From NCBI RefSeq assembly GCF_001723175.1, contig NC_064654.1, positions 1 through 64,000 on the forward strand: 64,000 bases of DNA, read 5' to 3'. How positions within the stretch are numbered: position 1 is the stretch's first letter; the number at the start of each line of letters is the position of its first letter. Shown here one piece after another: positions 51,837 to 62,337 of the stretch. The notes below the pieces were generated by a model, which worked only from the letters and a program-made list of their open reading frames with translations, did not search any database and had not been told where the DNA came from. The translations under genes were made by a program, and so were the position numbers. This stretch comes from Penicillium oxalicum. Lineage: Eukaryota > Ascomycota > Eurotiomycetes > Eurotiales > Aspergillaceae.

Positions 51837-53059
51837 ATATATACTATCGCGAGTAGTAGTACTAGCGAAGATCCTTCTCCCTAGAAGCTTATAGATATAT
51901 AGCTCTAACTTTAAGAACTTATAAGAGGTAAATAAGAGCTAAGAGCCCTATTAAATATTAAGCTATATAAGGGCTATATTACTAATAAATAGAACGTATT
52001 TAAGGTAGCGAACGAAGCGTTCTAGGACTACTATCCTAAATAGTATTCGATAGATTATATAAGAGTAATATAGGTCTCGGAGTTCCTATTAGGAGTAAAA
52101 AATAACGACTAGATATAGTATTATAAGAATAACCCGACTCTCGACGTAATATAGGCGCTATTCGAAGAATAGACGCTCTTATAGGTCGTAGATCCTATAA
52201 AACTCTAGCGGGATATAATAAGTAACTAGTAGCGCTATACCTAGAAGGAGATATAGAGCGTAAATAATTGTATAAATTATATAACGTCCCTCTATAATAC
52301 CCTTAAGAACCGGCCTATAAGATAGGAGCGGGTATAGCGCCTATCTATAGGAATCCTATAAGAGATCGAATTAGAAAGCTATAGGTTCCCCGAACCTACG
52401 ACTAATATCTAGGATAACTAGATAAAATACTATAATATAGTAGAGGATATTTTTCGTCTTTACGTTAATAATAAGGTTATCTATTAATATACGTAATAGG
52501 TAGGGCCTACTCGTCGCTAGAAAAAGGATCTATATATTCTTCTACGTAATATCTAGAAGATAAGTCTTACTATTTCTAAATACTAAAACACTATATATAA
52601 AGCTAATATAATTATTCCTTATAAGGCTTATTAAGTAAGGCGTTTAACCCTATTAATATAAGAGCGCCTCGACGTAGCCTACCTCGGCCTGAACCTAGAT
52701 AGGTTTTATTATACTACGAATATCGGATAGAGCCTCTCTGCTACTAAGAGAGCTATCGCTACTCTTTTTAGCTAGTACGCGGCGGATCGACTTACTACAG
52801 GTAGTATAATAGCCTCGAACAGGACTAACTAGACTAACTAGACTAACTAGACTAACTAGACTAACTAGACCGGCTAGACTAACTAGACTAATTAGACTAA
52901 CTAGACTAGCTAGACCCTATCGGATAATAGTTCCGGTAGTAGTAGCGGTAATATATCTCCTTCGAATCGTCTGCTCACACGAAGTATAGCGGTATAGTTA
53001 CGTGAATAGGTATATTAACGAGAACTTAAAGAAGCCTAATAACGCGAAGGAGTATAGCG
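51837..53059. mobile_element. RIP-degraded repeat DNA, type not recognised
   Basis: AT-rich, poor in TpG/CpA, no open frame. Includes the 9-bp tandem array at 52823-52915. Confidence 0.5.
52823..52915. repeat. Tandem repeat, 9-bp unit GACTAACTA
   Basis: About ten copies, in phase with codons, with minor variants (CCGG, AATTAG). The repeated TAA/TAG content suggests a RIP-altered coding microsatellite. Confidence 0.8.
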
Positions 53060-53213
53060 CGCTAATGTTACGGCACTGCGGGGTAGGTGGCTATACGTAG
53101 CCGTAGCTACCCGTAGGTAACATTAGTGCGATACTTATACCGTCCCCGGGCATACCAGAACATGCGTTCTGGTATATTTCAGTCTTTTGGACTAGTTGGT
53201 TAGCGTGCCCGGG
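53060..53213. other. Nested inverted repeats, structured sequence
   Basis: CTAATGTTAC (53062-53071) pairs with GTAACATTAG (53116-53125). Separately CCCGGGCA (53145-53152) pairs with TGCCCGGG (53206-53213), and inside it ATACCAGAAC (53152-53161) pairs with GTTCTGGTAT (53166-53175). It is GC-richer than its RIP-degraded surroundings. Function unknown; could be an element end or a folded RNA. Confidence 0.5.
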
Positions 53214-53323
53214 TTGCTATACTTAACAGCTAATCCCGCTCTAGAATCGAATTAGGCTAATAACGTAGCAGATAATCTATTATAAATCCTAGGGCACCCC
53301 TTACCTTGTAGATATCTGTTATA

Positions 53324-53769
53324 GGCCTTGCAATTACTCGCGAGTCCTTAGCTCGCGCTACTCGCGAACCGGCTCGCAGGACTCGCGAGCTAAGGACTCG
53401 CGAGTTCGAGCCAGGAAGGCCGGCCCGCGGAAAATTACTCGCGAGCCGAGGACTCGCGAGTCTTCGGCTCGCGAGTTCGAGTCAGAAAGTCTGGCTCGCG
53501 AGCCGTACGACGGTAATACACTAGTAATCGAGCCGATCGAACCGCGAGTTTTTCTGGCTTGCTATATATAATAATCAATTACCGGCTCGATTTTACAATA
53601 CCGTACGAGCGGGAAGACTCGCGAGTCCTTGACTCGCGAGTTCGAGCCAGTCTTTCCGGCTCGCGAGTAATTTTCCGCGAGCCAGGGACTCGCGAGTTCG
53701 AGCCAGAAGTGCGAGCCGGCTCGCGAGTCGAGTCCAAAAAGCCGGCTCGCCGCGAGTAATTGCAAGGTC
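53324..53769. mobile_element. Composite CTCGCGAG foldback element, 446 bp, TA duplication
   Basis: Same ends as 40344-40411 (GGCCTTGCAATTACTCGCG and CGCGAGTAATTGCAAGGTC), flanked by TA. The interior is a chain of nested palindromes built from CTCGCGAG, CCGGCTCGC and GTTCGAGCCAG. It probably arose by insertion of family members into one another. Confidence 0.78.
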
Positions 53770-53784
53770 TAGACCAGACCGTCT

Positions 53785-53881
53785 ATAAATACCGTTGCAA
53801 GACAAACCATCCTAACAGATGGTTTGGCTTAGACATTTTGGCCTAATAGATTAACCAGTGAGCAACGGCATGGTAGGATTC
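53785..53881 (-). mobile_element. Partial copy of the 158-bp TG..CA element
   Basis: Reverse complement of the left two-thirds of 26915-27072, including the AAACCATC/GATGGTTT hairpin and the GGTAGGATTC end. Confidence 0.75.
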
Positions 53882-53989
53882 TATATCTAGGTCCCCTGCT
53901 AGCTTGTTGAGATTATTCCGCTACTAGAAGATAAGCGGATCGTTAGTAGGTTATTAGGATAGTTATTTCTTCTCTAGATAGCTAAAGTA

Positions 53990-54720
53990 AAATATTTAGT
54001 AATTTCAGAGTGTCTATATTATAGGTTAGAGAACCTATTAGCTAGACAGAGAGTCTAAGTCTATAGGGTCTAATTTCAAAGACTAAATCTTAGAGTCCGG
54101 ATGTAAAGGGGAGTCCTTTGTGGTATCTCCCTGATCAGCCCGATAGAGGCCTCAGGCCCGCAGACCCCCAGGCACCCGATATCATCAGGTGACCGCGGGC
54201 CAACAAGGATGCCTTAGGCACCCGTCCACACTCAGACCCCCACCAAGGGCTTCGGACCTCTCACATGTACCACCCGGATCCCGCAGGGTTTAGGACCTGA
54301 AGGATCAAGCCCGGGTTACACCACCGTTCCGAAGGTTTCGAACCTCTCAGGTTCTATCACGCAGGCATGTAGCAGAGGGGGCTATCAGGCCCCCGTGCGA
54401 AATCCTGGGGAGCTATTAGGTAGCCTCCTTCGAGGGAACCTCGAGGGATCCTCAAGTCTTAGTCTTGGAATTGACTCCTAACCAGCGGCGCCCTCTTCTT
54501 CCCTGACGATCAAGTCGTTCTACCTTGTACAAGTAGATCTCGTTACACCGGATAGACTCCACTAATCCCTACAATATATATAGGGTCCCCCCGTACTAAG
54601 TACCTATATTCCCGTATAGTACGCTTAGGGTTCTTACCCTTAGACTTAACAGAGCCGATTCACCCGTGAACCGTCTTCGATTACTATGTGTGACCTGCGC
54701 CGCGACATTATCAAGGAAGC
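53990..54720 (+). repeat. Dispersed repeat X, RIP-altered copy split by a solo LTR
   Basis: 53990-54101 and 54553-54720 together match 40443-40680. The solo LTR at 54102-54547 and its target duplication lie between them, so the LTR inserted after repeat X. Confidence 0.75.
54102..54547. mobile_element. Solo LTR, 446 bp, perfect CCGGA target duplication
   Basis: Starts TGTAAAGGGG and ends CTCGTTACA; CCGGA lies at 54097-54101 and 54548-54552. Inverted relative to the copy at 21374-21813. It is little mutated compared with its host repeat, so it is a younger insertion. Confidence 0.93.
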
Positions 54721-54898
54721 AGTGGAAGCGAAGGCTTAAGGTTATGCCACACACATAGGTTGTATTGATTTTTTGATAGGTTATGATTAGTTTTAAAGAT
54801 CTATTGATACCGTTTTCAGTGAGGTTACAGCAGAGCAATTAAAAATTTCTTTCGCCATTTAACGCACTGTATTATATATCTAGCTGATTCAAGGCCCC

Positions 54899-57800
54899 CT
54901 ATGGCTTGGAACGACCTTCGCGTTGCTCCATCCATAAGTTTCGGAATACGGAGTCATTCCGACCGAGGAGATCCTGTGGGCTACCCTGCTCGATGATTTG
55001 TCCGTTGTCGAGGACGATAATTCGGTCGTGATTGCCCATATCCTCTAGTTTATGTGCTATCGTAATCACAGTCGCATCATAAAGATCTTCCGTAATGATT
55101 CGGGAAATGAGATCTTGGCTCTCCTTGTCGGCGCTAGCAGAATGAACGGTGAACAGAGGACCTGGAATGGGAGGCACGCTGCACTTACCTGCTCGTAACT
55201 TCATCCATGATGACAATTGATGAACTTTGCAGCAAAGCTCTGGCGAGACAGAAGAGCTGCCGCTGGCCATGTGACAAAAGTCCATCGTGCATACTAGCAT
55301 CGAGGCCACCTTTGCTGTTAATGAGATCCCAGAGCCCCACGCGTTGAAGCTTCCTTTGGAGCTGCTCATCTGTGTAATTAGACGCTGGATCGAGATTTCG
55401 ACGAACAGTGTCCTTGAGTGAGAGAGGATCCTGGGAGATAGTTACGATTCTCTGTCGGACAAGTTTGGCTGGAAGTCGGGCTAAATCTATGCTGTCAACC
55501 AAGACTGACCCCAAATTGAGGTCAATCAAGCGCAGCATGCTGAGAATGAGGGATGTTTTGCCACTGTAGGGGTCAGTAATGTGACCCCAGCATCAAAATC
55601 CTTCTTGTTGGGAACGTTACCTTCCCGTGCGGCCGCAAACGCCGATCTTTTGCCCGTGTGCTATAGACAAGGTGACATTTCTTAGCACTGGACTACCGTT
55701 GTCTCTGCTAAGATGTCAGTATCTTTGCTACTTGTGAGTATTTGGGCAGATTTTCACTGACGTGTAAGACGCTGTGACATCCCTGATATCGATAGACCCT
55801 TTGGCAGGCCATGATTTTGGAGGTGTTGACAGTTCTTTGCCATCATCTTCACGTCCAGTTTCTTTATCAAAGGCTTGCACACGCTGAACAGCCCCGATAG
55901 ATGCTTCCATCATAGTCCACCATGTAAGTAACGCCTGGATGCTTTGGCTGAATGTCATCAAATTGACAAACGCCAGACCAATGTCTCCCGCGCCGACTGT
56001 TCCTCGCAATTTGATAGAAATCCCCATCATGAGGATGGCCATGGCACCCACAACCAGATTCAGGACAAGGGTTAGCCATCTTTGCGCGCAGTAGAGGAGG
56101 TAGAACGGTGCCTGGGAGTAGTCTAGTCTCGCAGCGTTGGTTGCACGACATTGCTCTTGAAACCCAAAAGCTCTGATAGTCGCGAGGCCTGCGAGTAGTT
56201 CCGTGAAGTGCGAGTACAGAGGCGACTTGGCCTCGAGATCCATTATCCGTAGCTGCCGGGAAGTCTGTAGATAGACTCGCTGGATTACAACAATGATGGA
56301 GACAATGAATGGGAATGCAATGGCCGTATATCTCGTTCCAATGGACAGGATGATGATTTGGACGAGAGCGGAAGTGAAAGCTGGTGTGTGTCAGATTGAG
56401 GATTTGCCAATCAGCGGTGGGCAAACGAACCGAACAGTGCCTGGATACCAGTAAGGGGGATCTCAATGTCGACCTTTTCCATGTCTTGACTGAAGCTACA
56501 CTGGTAGTCAGTGCCTGACTCAAACAAAGCCAGAGAACATCAAGAACATACTGATTTGTTATTGTGCCAATTTCAGTGGACGCAAAATATGATAAAGGTG
56601 CACTATTATGAAGGGTTAGTGGTCTTGAGATCTTCCCTGCTGTATCATGAAAGAGCCACTCACTTTGCGACAGTCTTCAGAAGTACATCATGCAACCCTT
56701 CTGCAGATCGCTTGACCATTCGTATCAATGCAAACCTGACATATACAAATGAGATCCCGTTTTTGACAAATTAAGCTCGAAGGAATGGCACATACCAAGT
56801 TGCAGTGCTATTTGTAGCAAGTGCAAGGGCAGCACAAAGCGCGTAGACACCCAGATACATGCCGAGATCCTGGTAGGGATGAGCCATGTCGGCCTGAATC
56901 CAAATATTCACCCATATGGCTGTTGAGGAGGTTAGCCAAACTTCCTCAAGGGTAATAATTGAATTGAATGAGATATCCAGCGTACTTGGGAAATTAAGAA
57001 AGAAGCTGTACAAGACAGACAAGCCACAAACCGTGCAAGAGAGCACAATACCACAAGACTTGAGGTAGTAAAGCGTAGTGGAAAAGGTTCGAGTTTGCTC
57101 TTGAGGTCGCTCGTTCCCTTGCCTGGTCGTGATCTGGGAGCTGGAAAGGGGTTCTTCCTGATCCACGATATTTAGTCTCTTATCAGACTTTCTGGAAATG
57201 TCGATTTTCCCTGGTTTCTGGTCAATCTGAGTTGAGGCTTTCTCTATGTCGGCACTCCTCCCCTCCGTGCCAATTGCCAATACAGAATCCGCGTATTGGT
57301 CGGCAGCTTAGACGTGAAGATGAAAGCGACGTTAGCATTGAACTGCTCAATCATGCTCAGCTGGGGTTTGAACCCAAGTGGTATGATACTCACCCGAATT
57401 ACCGGTGTAGACGACTGTTGTTCCATGCTTTCGAAACAATCCGGTTGGAGAAAAGAGATGCGTAGAGACATGTTTTGCCGTGTTGGCATCTAATGCACTA
57501 AGAACGTCGTCCAGTAGAACCAGAGGCCGGCGAGAGTACACTGCTCTTGCTAAGGCCTAGAATAAAGATTTCCCAGTCAGTGGAGAGTAGCAGAGGAACC
57601 TGACTGGATAACGGAAACTGACAACTCGCTGTCTTTGACCCCCGCTCAGATTAGCGCCACTATTTCCTACCAACGCTTGATCGCCACCCGGCAGCTTTAG
57701 CAGGTCATCTGATAAGGCACACGCAGCGATGACCCCATCGTAGCACTCCTTGTCCCACTTCTTCTGACCCAGGATGCAGTCCTTCACTGAGACATCAGGG

Positions 57801-60086
57801 AGCCAGGGAGTCTGCTGGCAGAATGCAGCGCCTGATGCCTTATACCGCAGCCGACCCGCTACTAATGGGGCTTCCCCAAGTAATGCATAGAGCAGGGAAG
57901 TTTTACCACAGCCCATCGGGCCAGTTATGTGCAGAAACTCTCTCTTTTTGACCATAAGGTTGATCCCGGAGAGAAGGGGCTCGGTCTGTTGCTGCCACTG
58001 CACAGTTCCGTTCTCTATAGACAATAGACCTCGATCATTGTTCCTCGCCTGATCGTGTGACGGAGCGTCAGTCGACAAGGTAGACATATCAAATTTTTCA
58101 ATGGAACTGGTCGATTCCTGGGAAGCATCATCCCCTAAGTTGGGGTTTGGGTTATTATCTGTCGAGGCCAAGAACGCTTCAATACGCCCGAAACAGCTGA
58201 TGGCGGCAAAAATTGCCGGTACGGCAGTGATGAAAATATTCACTGAAGCAGACAAGATGCTGAATAAGGCCAGACTGGTGAAGGCGTTGGATGCGGCCAA
58301 ACTGGAATCACTCTTTGCCTTTTGAATCAGAACGTATATCATGAAACCCAGGACAGGGCTGAGCGTGGCCGTGAACGTGGAAAGGACACTGCATCCAATA
58401 AACAGGGCTTTTGTCAGCTGTGAGATGTCGACTTCTTTTATTCGCATTCTCTGAATGTTTTCCATAACTGCGTCCTCAAGCCCAGACATTTTGATGCTCT
58501 TCATCTTCCGGAGCATGTCGGTAGTGGAAGCAATCCGCCGTTCTATTGCATCGATCCATTTCTTCTGATGGGGATCGATCCGCATACCCAGCAAGGCGGT
58601 ACCAACTATAGACACTGAGGCAGCACTTATCTTAGTCAAACACATCTCACCACAAGAGAGCTCAGGTTTGGGGATTTTCTCACAAATGACGATTGCCATC
58701 GGAGCCAAGCAGCCTAACCCAACTTCCCGCGCGAGCAGGTAGAGAGCTACTGCAAACTCCACCGGCGTGGCCCAGATCTCATGGACAAATTGAAGGCCCT
58801 GACCAATCCTTTCGATATCTGTGCTCATCAGCGTTAGAGAAGCTGACTTCTCCGCATCCACTAAGCTCAGCCTCAATGTCTTGTCGCAGATCAGGCAAGT
58901 TAGCCCCGATCGGACCATGGTGATAAGTCGATAACTCTGGTGCTCTCCCAGCGCCGTCGATATCTGCAATCTCGCCAGTTAGTGAAAGGTTGCTATTTCT
59001 ATGGGGCTCGATCGACCTACCGCACGGCCCAGAAAAACCACCAGATAAGCTGCAATGAGGCCATAACCTATAGCATCGGAAACAGGACCAGTCGGTTCAT
59101 CAAACCATTGAGTGGTACTGTTGATGAGTAGAGGCTGCGATATGGTAAAGAGAGCTAACAGCAGTCGCAGCAATGCGCCGCGCAATATTTAGAGCTGTAC
59201 GCCTGCAACGAATTGACCAAAAGAGATCCAGAGTCTCCATCTTTCAGAGCTTCTCGTCAGTAGGCTCTTCGATATGCTAACTGGTGTTGCGGATCCTACT
59301 CACTCTTTGTCTGTTGCTCACGAAGTCGAGGAGAAGCCCTCCCCGATAGAAGCATGGAGTCGATGGGGGGAGGTCCTCGGGCCGCAGTTTGTGCTTGTAA
59401 CCGTATATAAAGAGGGGATTGAGCCACCAAAAAAAGCTGCGGTTCACAATGCCCACAGACTCCTCTTTCGAGTAGGGAGCGAATATGCAATCGACGAAAT
59501 TCGATTTAGGCAACGATTCCAAGACAGCGGCCAGGAGAAGAACCGGCAGCGTTGCGGTCTTGACGATGGTGATGGCCTGCTCCTGGTGTGCTAGCCACAT
59601 AGTCCGCACGTTAACCGCTTCGCTGAACAACATGAATATTGCCCAAATGGTGAGCGTTGTGGATGGTCGCTTGGAATGGGCATGCTCGATGTATGAAAGC
59701 ATGATGGCAGTCATGCCCGCAAGAAGAGCTAAGACGACACTGGGAATGGTTTCAACAGTCTTCCAAACTGCAGGTCTTATACAAAGTATAAGTTGCGCGA
59801 GCTGAAGTATCACATACAACAACCATGTTATCTGATTACTTGTTATTATTGCTGCATATCTCAGATGAAATTCTCAGGACAAGGCACAGACTCCTTTCAT
59901 AGCACACAGATCGAATCCTGCCACCGCGACTTTCTTTGGCTGACGGAATAGGTGCTTGACTCTTAATGGTACAATTGCAAGGAAGAGACACCATGGCAAT
60001 AATTTGAGTATAGCTTCCTCAAAAAGCACCGTGAAGTCAAAAGCTCGAATATCTGAGGCCACGGCTGGCCCAATCGAAGAGTCCAT
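54899..60086 (-). CDS. ABCC/MRP-type ABC transporter, about 15 exons, two apparent frameshifts
   Basis: Exons (rightmost first): 60086-59892, 59831-59304, 59249-59021, 58963-58684, 58614-57623, 57556-57394, 57306-56986, 56919-56796, 56735-56664, 56602-56552, 56495-56431, 56380-55762, 55707-55621, 55563-55189, 55133-54899; about 1,445 residues, normal for fungal full-length ABCC exporters. Order is TMD0, TMD1, NBD1, TMD2, NBD2. NBD1 has Walker A GPMGCGKTS, signature LSGGQ and LLDDV, but its H-loop His is missing (YTGNS). NBD2 has GRTGSGKTS, LSHGQ, MDEVTSS and the H-loop AHKLED. Likely exports the cluster product or conjugates. Homology changes frame in the C run at 59365-59370 and near 59185, so as written the protein would truncate. 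Pseudogene or assembly error. Confidence 0.85.
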
Positions 60087-60630
60087 GTCAAATTCGGTCA
60101 AGTTGTTGATCAGGCTGGAACTGAGACGAGAGTTCACAAGGGCAATGTTTCGAGGACAAAAACTTTGAACAAAACCAACGACGTGATGATTCGAGGCGTG
60201 CAGGTATTCTGTGTTCCGTGTTCCGTGTCTCGAGTTCACACCTAGTGAAGGTGTCTGTCAGCACTGTGCTGCTACCCCTGCGCACCCTTTCTGCCTGGGG
60301 AGGTGGCACCACCACCCCTGAAACTACGTAGCTTCACAAAGTCACTATGTGGGTACCTCATCGCCACAAACTCAAAAACGAGCAGATTAATTGGCATCGT
60401 TGCTTTAACGCTTCTATTTAGGTTAGCGAGTTGGCGTAATTATAAAGCTTGCTTGTTAGCCGTTAACGCGAATGTCCATAGCTATCCGGAGTTATTGAGT
60501 ATCTTTTGGATATTCACAAAGTTTCTTGGAAGGACCTTTTGATAGCTCCCGGACTCCTGTCTTTTCTGTTTAAGCAACTAGTTCATTTGCGGCACGAAGC
60601 GCCGTTTATAACGATATCTTAATCCTGTCT
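60087..60630. other. 5' flank of the ABC transporter, no gene
   Basis: Ordinary composition until about 60540, then AT-rich RIP-like DNA. Short frames only. Confidence 0.45.
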
Positions 60631-60899
60631 CCGGAGTTACGGAAGGCTTACCTATTTTAATTAGCGATATTATAACGTACTCTTACTATATAATTACAAA
60701 GGATTATATAGTAGAGATTCTTCTAGGACGAATCTAGTTACGCGATATAATAGCTTCTACTATAGAGAAAATTAATAGCTCTATTAAAATAGTAGTCTTT
60801 TCGGAAGACCGGACTAGGAAGTTAGTCTTTAAAGTATATTCTCCGAGTAAGAAAACTTCGGTCTAGGAGTATTAGCTATAGCCTAAAGATTTTGCAGAA
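60631..60899 (+). mobile_element. Fragment of the 10.7-kb Gypsy family
   Basis: Aligns almost base for base with 44722-44990 inside the large Gypsy element (landmarks GTTACGGAAGGCTTACC, TTTTCGGAAGACCGGAC and CTAAAGATTTTGCAGAA). Internal fragment without LTRs, already in RIP-mutated form. Confidence 0.85.
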
Positions 60900-61203
60900 A
60901 AAATGGGGTTCCTACCATATGATCACGGCACCGGTACGGAAAAAAAGAGAACACGAGAGTCCGGCAGCTAGTATGAAAAGGCCTCTCTGAAATGTTTTCT
61001 GAATGTCTAAGAAGGGTTTAATTTCTTGGAAGATTAGGGACATTCGTTACTGCGGGCACGTTCACATGACCTGCTTCCATCCCATTCCCTATAACCGTGG
61101 CCCCGCTTCGCAGTCGGCCACAACCAGCTCAACGGCCACCAGCTTGGCAGTTTTCCTCCTACGAGAATGTCGGAATGACTTCTTTCACACAACACATTTG
61201 CTA
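60900..61203. other. No recognisable gene, 5' flank of hydrolase remnant
   Basis: May include the first exon of the hydrolase (61103-61170), but no frame can be joined confidently. Confidence 0.35.
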
Positions 61204-61901
61204 ATAAAGAGACCATTCTCCTCGTTCACGGCGGTTTCTCTGACGGCCAGGAATGGGAGGCTGTTTGGCCGCTTCTGGTCGCCTACCATGTGTTTATTCC
61301 TGGCCTCCTTGCCCACGGACGATCGCTTGAAACTAAGTCTCTAGAAATTAATGACATCACTCGTAGTCTTGCAAGTTTGATAGAACTCAAAGCACACAAG
61401 CGAATGGCTCATGTAGTCGCTATCAGCATTGGCGCACATGTCGCCGCTGCGATGGCCGCTCTGTATCCCGAGCGAGTCCAAACCCTGATCGTTGCCGGCT
61501 TCAATCTCTTCGCGCCAAACCTTGTATCACCTATGTTGCCATACCTAGTCTACGTTGCGCAATGGGCGAGAGGGTGAGGAAACTTATCTACAACGTGCGG
61601 TATATTTGATATCCTGTCTTCGTCACGAGCTTTAGAGCCCATTACAGCTCGGTCATTAGTGGTGGCCGCAACGAGGGGTCTTGGTGCCGACAATGTTAGC
61701 CATTCTCGCCGGCTGTTCGAGACGGTAATGATGGATAACGGGAATAGGCTGGTGTAGCACCGGGACATGCGTCATTTGTAGAACGCGGATGAGCCACAGC
61801 TCTTCGCTGAAATGGTGATGAGCTGGATTATTGGGGGGGAGGGGGGATTTACCGGATGGCTTCGAGCCAATCCATTGACTTGCTCTCATAGCGACCTGTG
61901 A
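61204..61901 (+). pseudogene. Alpha/beta hydrolase, decayed
   Basis: The first part reads TILLVHGGFSDGQEWEAVWP (oxyanion-hole HGG) and HVVAISIGAHVAAAMA, the nucleophile elbow with Ser but Ala instead of the first Gly. The second part reads ARSLVVAATRGLGADNVSH, RLFETVMMDNGNRLV, stop, HRDMRHL, stop, NADEPQLFAEMVMSW, containing the catalytic Asp/His region. The two stops (61755 and 61776) are TAG at expected Gln and Trp positions, a RIP-type change. Around 61565-61605 the homologous frame shifts out and back. Intact relatives hydrolyse esters or lactones and often sit in metabolite clusters. No functional product expected. Confidence 0.78.
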
Positions 61902-62337
61902 CTTACAAAGCATATTCAGTACCACAATATATATTCAATCAATCGAAATGCTGTTCTCAACTAATGTAAGGAATGAGAATCGAGAAAACACCATTCCCAC
62001 GTGGTTCCACTTCTGGGTGTAGGTACCTTGCCTACCTACCGAGGTCTCCACACCTTGTAGTTACAGTGGTACCACGCTCCACGACCAGAGCCTCGAGCCA
62101 TGTTTTCCTTCGGGCTCAAAGACAGAAGGCTAAACATCCCTAAGGCTCAAGACAGATCCACAAAAGATACCATATTCTGGCAACATTTCGTGCAAGATAC
62201 TCCCACTGTGCACATGCAAGACTGTGAAGGCCAAGTGTATCAAACATTGTGAACATTAGGTTCCCTTCAAGGTGAGTAGCCAACCCGCGTGGAAACCAAT
62301 TGAGTTTAACTGAGTGAAACTCTTCTCAAAGTCGAAA
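61902..62337. promoter_or_regulatory. Promoter region of the NRPS gene
   Basis: Non-coding. Contains a CCACGTGG palindrome (61997-62004) and a GGTACC/GCCTACC-rich stretch near 62022-62045. No TATA box stands out. The start context is CGAAAATGA. Confidence 0.4.

Noticed and set aside
59274..59805. Two 106-codon plus-strand frames
   Set aside because: Antisense to conserved membrane segments of the ABC transporter.
61003..61344. 113-codon plus-strand frame before the hydrolase
   Set aside because: Its second half is a wrong-frame reading of the hydrolase HGG region, so it is not a separate gene.
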